A DNA stretch of 54,138 nucleotides, taken from IMG/VR virus record IMGVR_UViG_3300031539_000042, positions 1 to 54,138 of that record, one strand, 5' to 3'. The stretch comes from a virus. A model generated the notes under the pieces. The model was not told the origin of the DNA, did not search any database, and was given only the letters and a program-made list of their open reading frames with translations. The position numbers were made by a program, and so were the translations under genes. Below are positions 1 to 5,251 of the stretch, piece after piece. The number at the start of each line of letters is the position of its first letter. The stretch's first letter is position 1.

Positions 1-127
1 TTCAATATCCACTCTTTTTTAGTCCAAAAATCACCATTGCAAAAATCCCGTAATATTATTTCAGCTTGATTACGATACAGATTTTGGTCTGTTTCATTTT
101 TTATATATTTACCATAAAACTTTACAG
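1..127. repeat. Terminal direct repeat, copy 1 (circular closure)
   Basis: These 127 bases are identical to the last 127 bases of the window (54012-54138). I compared the two copies base by base. The unique circle is therefore 54,011 bp. The repeat cuts through one gene, as expected for an assembler overlap on a circular or circularly permuted molecule rather than a biological terminal repeat. Confidence 0.95.
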
Positions 128-191
128 GTCTTTCACCGTGATAAGTGTTGTCAAACAAGTTTAACTGATTTAGATTTATTTGTTTTTGCAT
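1..191 (-). CDS. Hypothetical protein, N-terminal part (continues across the circular join)
   Basis: The ATG is at 191, read leftwards. The frame is open to base 1 and continues at 54011 down to a TAA at 53885, giving 318 nt and 105 residues. The protein begins MQKQINLNQLNLFDNTYHGE. Its second half (FWTKKEWILNTGFTDADRI, HIANGKYAGYKRE) looks like a small helical, possibly winged-helix, protein, but I do not recognise the family. Its neighbour on the upstream side starts at 430 and overlaps it slightly. The join inside this frame is the best internal evidence that the window is circular. Confidence 0.7.
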   Translation of the reverse strand, partial: MQKQINLNQLNLFDNTYHGERPVKFYGKYIKNETDQNLYRNQAEIILRDFCNGDFWTKKEWIL

Positions 192-430
192 TTTAAAAGC
201 TCCATACTTTTAGATATGAAATTATCTACTAAATTCTTTATTTTTAATTTATTTAATTCTAACAAAGATAAAATAATATGTTCCGCTAATTTTAAACAAA
301 TTAATGTTTCACTAATACCTGCTTTTGTTAATTTAATTTCAAGTATATTTCCATCAGGCAATATTTTTCTTAAATGAAATTCAGGTCTATCTTTTTGTTT
401 TATTTTTATCATTTGTTTATCCGCCCCCAT
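176..430 (-). CDS. Hypothetical 84-residue early protein
   Basis: Begins MGADKQMIKIKQKDRPEF and lies directly downstream of recT (7-bp gap) in the same minus-strand operon, overlapping the next gene by 16 bp. It is rich in Lys, Leu and Ile with no Cys pairs or membrane segment, and is probably a small soluble alpha/beta protein. Family not recognised. Position beside the recombination genes suggests an early role in DNA metabolism, which is only inference. Confidence 0.6.
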   Translation of the reverse strand: MGADKQMIKIKQKDRPEFHLRKILPDGNILEIKLTKAGISETLICLKLAEHIILSLLELNKLKIKNLVDNFISKSMELLKCKNK

Positions 431-437
431 TTTTAAA

Positions 438-1301
438 TTAATCGTCAGTTAATGGATTTTTAATTTCATCAGCTTCGGTTATTTTTTCCTCATCTTTTTC
501 TTTCCAATCAGTTGTGTCAGGTAAATCTAAAGCATTATTAATTCCCTGCCTATAATGCCGGCTAGTTTCGTCAACACTAATAGCACGCTGTATTTCTACA
601 CTCAACGGCAATAGTTTAGATAACTGTATTAAAACAGTCTTTTTGCACATTGCATCAGGCTCTTTCACCCAAGGGGAAAATGTAGAAAACTCATTACTTT
701 TTTTATTATATGTTTTACTGTGTGTTTTGCCGTGTTTCATACACTCATCTTTTGACATATATTTAAAAACACTAGCCCCGCCTCTCATTTTAGCAACAGC
801 ATAGTATCCAATTACTTCGCCACGCTCTTTCATTGTAGGTTTGTGTTTTAAAAAGCTATCAGTGCCATATTCGTAATTAAAATCGTCATTGGCATATACT
901 GCTTGAGTGTCAATACTTAACGCTGCATCATTGCGATAAAACAACTCTATGAGACCCTTATAACCTATAATAGCCTGCACTTCTTTTATTGTTTTCCATT
1001 CATTGCCTATTTTTCTTTTGTTGTTAAAAGGCAATAGATAAGCCCGACCGGCAATCGGCTCTATGCCTATCTGTGCCAAAACAAAAAGACTTCCTAAAAA
1101 ACTTTCAGGAGTACAATTTGAAAGTTCTGGATTTAAACGAATAGAGGTTAAAGCAATCCGTACTATTCTATCTGCATTTAAATGGCTAGGCAAAGCTCGC
1201 TCTAATTCTTTTGCCGATTGTTGTATCATTGCTTTCAAACCTATTGGCTTGTCATTTACTGCTAAACTTTTTTCTATTTTTTTTGTTTGTGTTTCGGTCA
1301 T
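438..1301 (-). CDS. recT: RecT-family single-strand annealing protein
   Basis: A 287-residue protein of the RecT family, which binds single-stranded DNA and anneals complementary strands in phage recombination. Length is typical. RecT-like features include LNADRIVRIALTSIRLNPEL near residues 40-60, the segment SFLGSLFVLAQIGIEP near 66-82, GRAYLLPF near 85-92, and IIGYKGLIELFYR near 112-124. The C-terminus is acidic. It sits two genes downstream of a YqaJ exonuclease in the same operon, the classic exonuclease plus annealing-protein pair (as in RecE/RecT). The intervening gene (1316-1993) is typical of such cassettes. Confident family call; recombination activity is inferred. Confidence 0.93.
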   Translation of the reverse strand: MTETQTKKIEKSLAVNDKPIGLKAMIQQSAKELERALPSHLNADRIVRIALTSIRLNPELSNCTPESFLGSLFVLAQIGIEPIAGRAYLLPFNNKRKIGNEWKTIKEVQAIIGYKGLIELFYRNDAALSIDTQAVYANDDFNYEYGTDSFLKHKPTMKERGEVIGYYAVAKMRGGASVFKYMSKDECMKHGKTHSKTYNKKSNEFSTFSPWVKEPDAMCKKTVLIQLSKLLPLSVEIQRAISVDETSRHYRQGINNALDLPDTTDWKEKDEEKITEADEIKNPLTDD

Positions 1302-1315
1302 TTTATTCCTCCCAA

Positions 1316-1993
1316 TTATCTACTTACTATTGTAGATTTTTCGTATATTTTTACACCTTTTATAAAACGAACTCCACTTTTTACTGCATTTTTAATTTTT
1401 TCGTGTGAAGGCTCGCAAAATTCAATAGGAACTAAAGCAGAATTTTCAATTTCATACATCCAACTTTTTTTAATTGATGTAGTAGATTTATCACTTTTAA
1501 CAGTAACATTTATTTTAGGTTGCTCTACTTCTTTTTGCTTTATTTCTGCCTCTTTTTGAACCGCCTTTTGTAAAGTTTCTTCCGATTTGTTTTTTTCTGC
1601 CTCTTCTTCTAATTTCTTTTGCTCTTCTCTTGCTTTTGCTATAGCTTCTTGCCTTTCTTTTTCTGCTTCTTCTCTAGCTTTTCGTTCCTGCTCCATTTGA
1701 TATGGCAATATCTTTTCTTGCTCTAATGTTCTTTTTAAAGTTTCCGCAAATTCCTTATGCGGTTTATATTCCGCCCTTATTTTTTTAATAGTGTCATTCA
1801 ATGGTTTTGTATATTCTAATTCACGCTCTTTGATTTTTTTTATACCATTTTTTATCTGTTTCAATAAATCAGCTGCCACAATTAAACTTGCGTTATCTGT
1901 AACTATCAATGAATTTATTTTTTCTTTTAAAGTATCATTGAAAGTTCCTATTTCTTTTGTGTTTTTTTCTACTAATTCCAGTTCTGTTGTCAT
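1316..1993 (-). CDS. Coiled-coil phage protein between YqaJ and RecT
   Basis: 225 residues. The middle (about 85-160) is a long Glu/Lys/Arg/Gln-rich coiled coil (EQERKAREEAEKERQEA and similar) between an N-terminal helical part and a C-terminal segment. The arrangement resembles the DUF1351-type proteins often found between phage exonuclease and annealing-protein genes, although I assign this by architecture and context only. The start overlaps the end of the YqaJ gene by 4 bp (ATGA), so the two are translationally coupled. Likely an accessory of the recombination cassette; biochemical role unknown. Confidence 0.75.
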   Translation of the reverse strand: MTTELELVEKNTKEIGTFNDTLKEKINSLIVTDNASLIVAADLLKQIKNGIKKIKERELEYTKPLNDTIKKIRAEYKPHKEFAETLKRTLEQEKILPYQMEQERKAREEAEKERQEAIAKAREEQKKLEEEAEKNKSEETLQKAVQKEAEIKQKEVEQPKINVTVKSDKSTTSIKKSWMYEIENSALVPIEFCEPSHEKIKNAVKSGVRFIKGVKIYEKSTIVSR

Positions 1994-2907
1994 TTTTTTA
2001 TTACCTCCGTTTTTTCTTTAATTTCCTTTATTCTCAAAACCCTGCTTTCTATTGTTTTTAAAAAATTATCGCATATATCAGGGCGTTCATCTTTTATTCT
2101 TTTTGTATCAATTCTTTTAGATACTTGTTTTTTCCAAGTTGCTACCCAATTACCAACTTTGCCTATTTCTTTATCTTTTAAAAGTGATTTTATTTCATTG
2201 TCTGTTTTTTCAAGCAAACCAACTATATGGTTTTTATCTTGCAACAAAGCCTGCCTTGTCTCAAACAATTGAGCCGAAGTATCATCTAACTCTATTTCAC
2301 TTTCAGGTTCTGCGTTTGGAAACAGATTATACAATGTGTCAGCATCATTTTTAGTTATCTGCATAGGCATTTCGTTTTTCAAAACAAAATTATTCCAAAA
2401 TGATACTTCTTTTTTTATGATGTCTGATATTATTTTCTCGTCTCTTTGTACTTCTTTGTATACAAAGTCTTGATTTCCAATTAAAACTGCAATATAAGCA
2501 GTTCTAGCTCCAGTTACCGCTAAATAATGTAATACTTGCAATATATATTCTTGCGGGATTTCCTCGCCTTCCCATTCTTTCGCTTTCCAAGCCGAACAAG
2601 TTTTGCATTCCAAAATAGTATTTTCGCCAACTAAACGCCTGTCAATATTAGCCCCTAAAAAATTATATTTTGAGTGAAAAATTGTCTCATTAACTCTTCT
2701 AACTTTTTTACCTGTTTTTTCGCAAAACATTTCGGCTACAATATCCTCTAACCTATTGCCAAGTTTTACGCAAATTTTATCAGAAATATCTTTTGGTTTA
2801 ATTTGTCCTGTTTTTTCAGCCCAAATTTTCAACGGAGTAGTCCAACGACTTAATCCTAAAACTCCAGCACAATCAGAACCGCCTAGATATTTAGTTCTAT
2901 CTTCCAT
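1990..2907 (-). CDS. YqaJ-family phage exonuclease
   Basis: A 305-residue lambda-exonuclease-like (PD-(D/E)XK) nuclease of the YqaJ family, expected to resect double-stranded DNA ends and feed strand annealing by RecT. The family start GGSDCAGVLGLS is at residues 9-20. Catalytic candidates are Glu54/Asp55 (NRLEDIVAEMF), Asp89 (GANIDRRL) and the ECK triad member at 100-102 (TILECKT), followed by the helix with Gln124 (EYILQVLHYLAVTG). The C-terminus is charged. It is coupled to the downstream coiled-coil gene by a 4-bp overlap. High confidence in family. Confidence 0.92.
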   Translation of the reverse strand: MEDRTKYLGGSDCAGVLGLSRWTTPLKIWAEKTGQIKPKDISDKICVKLGNRLEDIVAEMFCEKTGKKVRRVNETIFHSKYNFLGANIDRRLVGENTILECKTCSAWKAKEWEGEEIPQEYILQVLHYLAVTGARTAYIAVLIGNQDFVYKEVQRDEKIISDIIKKEVSFWNNFVLKNEMPMQITKNDADTLYNLFPNAEPESEIELDDTSAQLFETRQALLQDKNHIVGLLEKTDNEIKSLLKDKEIGKVGNWVATWKKQVSKRIDTKRIKDERPDICDNFLKTIESRVLRIKEIKEKTEVIKK

Positions 2908-2910
2908 TAT

Positions 2911-3078
2911 TTACCTCCACCACTTTTTTATGCCTTTTTGCAAAATTCTTTCCCTATGTGCTTTGATTTTAGGTTTAGCACCCTTTAGCCATAATCTGTA
3001 AGTTGGGGGACTGGTATACAAATCGTTTGATGCCTCCCACAATGTGTCAAAGCTCTTACAATGTTGTTTTATTGTCAT
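2911..3078 (-). CDS. Hypothetical 55-residue basic protein
   Basis: A short ORF between the YqaJ gene and a zinc-ribbon ORF. It begins MTIKQHCKSFDTLWEASND and ends in a strongly basic stretch with GIKKWWR. Its ATG overlaps the end of the gene upstream (3056-3265) and its stop lies 4 bp before the YqaJ start, so it fits the tight operon. Family not recognised. The basic C-terminus might bind nucleic acid, which is speculation. Confidence 0.55.
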   Translation of the reverse strand: MTIKQHCKSFDTLWEASNDLYTSPPTYRLWLKGAKPKIKAHRERILQKGIKKWWR

Positions 3079-3265
3079 TATTTTGCTCCCTTAAAACTTC
3101 GTTACATTTTTTCTTATCAAGTTCTGTTTTACCACTATATCTGAAACACCTGCATTCGTGTTCCCAATTTCCAATGCTAAATGCTCCAAATAAAATCTTA
3201 AATCCGCCTGTTGTTCTATATCCTTTACATTTTTTACAATACTTTCTCTTATGCCATTTTTTCAT
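3056..3265 (-). CDS. Small zinc-ribbon-like protein
   Basis: 69 residues with an N-terminal CKKC pair (residues 10-13) and a later pair around CRC, consistent with a small metal-binding fold. The protein is very basic at the start (MKKWHKRKYCKKCKG). It overlaps the next gene by 23 bp. Function unknown; one of many small Cys-containing proteins in this phage's early region. Confidence 0.55.
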   Translation of the reverse strand: MKKWHKRKYCKKCKGYRTTGGFKILFGAFSIGNWEHECRCFRYSGKTELDKKKCNEVLREQNNDNKTTL

Positions 3266-3276
3266 CTGATTACCTC

Positions 3277-3429
3277 TTAATTTTTTTTATTGCAATTAGC
3301 ACATCTTTGTTTATACTGTTTCAAAACTTTGCCATCGTGTCCTATCTGCCTTACTGTGAAATAACCGTCATTGCAAAATGCACTACATTGTTTTTTTTGT
3401 TCTGTTTTTTCGTTTATTTTTTCTTCCAT
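3277..3429 (-). CDS. Small zinc-ribbon-like protein (50 residues)
   Basis: Starts at the ATG at 3429, preceded by a GGAGG-type site. It carries two Cys pairs spaced like a treble-clef or ribbon: CSAFC near residues 15-19 and CANC near 43-46, with a predicted beta-hairpin (GYFTVRQIGHDGKVLKQYK) between. Function unknown. Its end lies 12 bp before the start of the 3056-3265 gene. Confidence 0.5.
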   Translation of the reverse strand: MEEKINEKTEQKKQCSAFCNDGYFTVRQIGHDGKVLKQYKQRCANCNKKN

Positions 3430-3441
3430 AATATTCCTCCG

Positions 3442-3639
3442 TTATTTCAGCAAATCTTCATACAATCTTATTATAAATTTAATATTGTCTATTTCGTGCT
3501 GTTTTTTATCAATTATATTAATAGAAACATCTATTTTTTTTTCACTAGTAACATCCAATTTAACTAATTCTTTCAATTCTTCTTTTGCTTTAACCAATTG
3601 GTCTCTTGCTACTGCTAGTTTTTTTTCAAGGTTTTTCAT
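3442..3639 (-). CDS. Small coiled-coil protein
   Basis: 65 residues, almost entirely helical with heptad-like Leu/Ile spacing (MKNLEKKLAVARDQLVKAKE, then a second helix from about residue 35). No recognisable family. The start overlaps the previous gene by 4 bp (3636-3639), which supports translational coupling and expression. Confidence 0.6.
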   Translation of the reverse strand: MKNLEKKLAVARDQLVKAKEELKELVKLDVTSEKKIDVSINIIDKKQHEIDNIKFIIRLYEDLLK

Positions 3640-3830
3640 TTTGCTATCCTCCTAAAATCACTTGTTTTTAAACCGAAAATATTTATTGCTATTTGTTGTA
3701 AGTGGTTAATTGACTTGTTGCACTGTTTGCGTGTTTCACTTGGCAAATTACTATTAAACTGCTCTACTCCGTACTCATTTGCCTGCCTGCTAATTTCCTT
3801 TGCTACTTCCTGTCTAACTATTTCTTTCAT
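3636..3830 (-). CDS. Hypothetical 64-residue early protein
   Basis: Begins MKEIVRQEVAKEISRQANEY, a helical, charged start, and ends with a basic segment. Its ATG lies a few bases after a long conserved-looking hairpin (3836-3905), so expression may be affected by that structure. Coupled to the downstream coiled-coil gene by a 4-bp overlap. Family unknown. Confidence 0.55.
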   Translation of the reverse strand: MKEIVRQEVAKEISRQANEYGVEQFNSNLPSETRKQCNKSINHLQQIAINIFGLKTSDFRRIAK

Positions 3831-3835
3831 ACTAC

Positions 3836-3941
3836 CCCCTCACTTTTAGTTTTCAGTAGAGCACAATTTGTGCTTACCTGAATTTCTACCACTCAAGGTG
3901 AGGGGCATACATTTTTTAATTCCGTCGAAATCTACGGAATT
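3836..3941 (-). ncRNA. Structured intergenic element: long hairpin plus second hairpin
   Basis: Between two small genes. CCCCTCAC (3836-3843) pairs with GTGAGGGG (3898-3905), TTCAG (3852-3856) with CTGAA (3878-3882), and AGCACAA (3860-3866) sits against TTGTGCT (3868-3874), making one nested rod-like hairpin. A second hairpin pairs AATTCCGT (3918-3925) with ACGGAATT (3934-3941). The fold is possible on either strand. The minus-strand RNA would place it directly before the start at 3830. It could be a leader, an RNase III site, or a DNA-level element; no family recognised. Confidence 0.45.
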
Positions 3942-3976
3942 AACTTTGGGGAATGACCTGTTTTAAAGAGCCTGTT

Positions 3977-4159
3977 TTATTTTCTAGTAAGTAATTTTAA
4001 AATTTTCTTACTATCTTTTTCCATTTCTTGTGTACAAAAATCTGATGTTGAAATGAATTGTCCGCACTTGTTGCGATTATTATAAACTTCCGTAAAAGCG
4101 TCTACTCTGCCACATAGATATGCTTTCTTTGAAATCCAACTTAATATTTTTCTAAACAT
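3977..4159 (-). CDS. Hypothetical 60-residue protein
   Basis: Begins MFRKILSWISKKAYLCGRVD and has an AGGAGG site just before the ATG. It contains three Cys residues without clear pairing and ends with a lysine-rich tail. Directly downstream of the tRNA-like element. Family unknown. Confidence 0.5.
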   Translation of the reverse strand: MFRKILSWISKKAYLCGRVDAFTEVYNNRNKCGQFISTSDFCTQEMEKDSKKILKLLTRK

Positions 4160-4179
4160 TAAATCCTCCTGTTGAAATT

Positions 4180-4326
4180 TGGGGCAGGGGCAGGGATTTG
4201 CACCCTACATAGTTATATATCCTTGGGTTACCACAACGCACCTAAAAAGGCGTCATACCGAAATTAAGCGTCAGACAGTCAATAACCTTACCAATGATAA
4301 GCGTCTACCTATTCCGCCACCCTGCC
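4180..4326 (-). tRNA. tRNA-Leu-like gene, abnormally long (candidate intron-containing or degenerate)
   Basis: Read on the minus strand, the 5' end GGCAGGG, then TG, a GCG...CGC D-arm with GAATAGGTAGA loop, matches bacterial tRNA-Leu openings. The 3' end has a T-arm (TAGGG, loop TGCAAAT, CCCTG) followed by CCCCTGCC and an encoded CCA at 4182-4180. The acceptor pairs over six or seven bases depending on register. The total is about 146 nt instead of about 88, and I cannot find a clean anticodon arm. The extra central part includes a direct repeat of GACGCTTA. It may be interrupted, decayed, or a tRNA mimic. Confidence 0.45.
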
Positions 4327-4353
4327 AAATTTTTAAAAGAACTTTTATTTTAT

Positions 4354-4419
4354 CCCCCACCCTTACGGCTCCCGAAAGAGCGGGGGTTTCTGAAACCGCC
4401 AGAGAATTAGGCGGGTTTT
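4354..4419. terminator. GC-rich double hairpin, terminator-like
   Basis: In a strongly A+T-rich genome this gap has two GC hairpins. In the first, CCCCC (4354-4358) pairs with GGGGG (4382-4386) around GCTC (4368-4371)/GAGC (4378-4381). In the second, CCGCC (4396-4400) pairs with GGCGG (4410-4414) and is followed by TTTT on the plus strand. On the minus strand the T-run is weak. It lies between the 63-residue gene and the tRNA-like element, so it may shape or end transcripts there. Confidence 0.4.
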
Positions 4420-4421
4420 AA

Positions 4422-4613
4422 TTAGTTTACATAAACATCTTTTTTTAAATTTGTTTTTGAAATATCGGATACAAAACATAATTGACATTTTTCCAAAGAG
4501 AACCTAACCCTTGCCATCCGTCTGTTTGGCTGTATATATGTAATTCTTCCAATTTTATTGTCAACCATAACCATACATCCTATTGTTAACTCTTTTTCGT
4601 TTTGATTTTCCAT
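4422..4613 (-). CDS. Hypothetical 63-residue early protein, first gene after promoter pair
   Basis: Begins MENQNEKELTIGCMVMVDNK and has a mostly beta pattern (GRITYIQPNRRMARVRFSLE) with two Cys residues. It resembles small SH3-like or KOW-like barrels by pattern only. It is the first gene after two strong promoters (4665-4693 and 4743-4772), with a GGAGAGAG ribosome site, so it should be well expressed early. Function unknown. Confidence 0.6.
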   Translation of the reverse strand: MENQNEKELTIGCMVMVDNKIGRITYIQPNRRMARVRFSLEKCQLCFVSDISKTNLKKDVYVN

Positions 4614-4664
4614 TTTCTCTCTCCTTTGGTTTCAGTTTTTTTACTTCTTTTCTACTACACTATT

Positions 4665-4693
4665 ATTATAACAACTTTTTTATTTCTTGTCAA
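4665..4693 (-). promoter_or_regulatory. Consensus sigma70-type promoter
   Basis: On the minus strand the -35 is TTGACA (4693-4688), the spacer is 17 bp, and the -10 is TATAAT (4670-4665): a perfect consensus match. It points at the gene starting at 4613. The region from here to the ATG resembles the promoter-leader before the gene at 11187, including the shared ACTGAAACCAAA and GGAGA block. Confidence 0.85.
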
Positions 4694-4742
4694 GTACTTT
4701 TTTATTACTTGCTATTTTCCCTCTTAAAACTACTACATAAAA

Positions 4743-4772
4743 ATTGTAGCATTAATTTAAAAAAATTGTCAA
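4743..4772 (-). promoter_or_regulatory. Second upstream sigma70-type promoter
   Basis: On the minus strand, -35 TTGACA (4772-4767), an 18-bp spacer, and -10 TACAAT (4748-4743). It is in tandem with the consensus promoter about 80 bp downstream. The 293-bp gap 4614-4906 contains no credible gene and appears to be dedicated to these promoters. Confidence 0.65.
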
Positions 4773-4906
4773 GGGGTTATTTTTCATAAAATAAAGCTAA
4801 TAACTTTAACCCAAAAAGTCAGGCAAAAAGTTAAGGCTAATATCCAAAATAAAAGTATGTCTAGTTTTATTGTTTTCATAAATCAAATTTTCCTTGTGCT
4901 AATTTT

Positions 4907-5251
4907 TTATAATTGCGATTGTATATTTTTTATATTTTCAAAAAGATATAAAATATTTCTAATTAGTTTTTTATTTGGCGAACGCATTTTTTTTGAAAGT
5001 TTTGAAAAAATATTATTTATGTCATCAATATGTATACAGTAGTTTAATATAGAAACACTTATTGCTATCTGATTTTTATGTTTTATATTATCAAAAGTTA
5101 TAATAAAATTAGTGTATTTTTTGTTATTATAAAATGAAAATACTTTATCATAACTTTTAAATGCAGAATTTTTTTTAAGATTTTGCTCCAAATCAAAACA
5201 TCTGCTATAACCAAATTCGCTAAAAACTTTTTGTAAAAATTCTATAGTCAT
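4907..5251 (-). CDS. Hypothetical 114-residue protein downstream of methyltransferase
   Basis: Begins MTIEFLQKVFSEFGYSRCFD. Alternating beta and helix pattern, Lys/Asn/Ile-rich, no membrane segment. Its ATG overlaps the methyltransferase stop by 4 bp (5248-5251), so it is coupled to that gene. It might be a partner of the methyltransferase, but that rests on position only. Family unknown. Confidence 0.6.
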   Translation of the reverse strand: MTIEFLQKVFSEFGYSRCFDLEQNLKKNSAFKSYDKVFSFYNNKKYTNFIITFDNIKHKNQIAISVSILNYCIHIDDINNIFSKLSKKMRSPNKKLIRNILYLFENIKNIQSQL

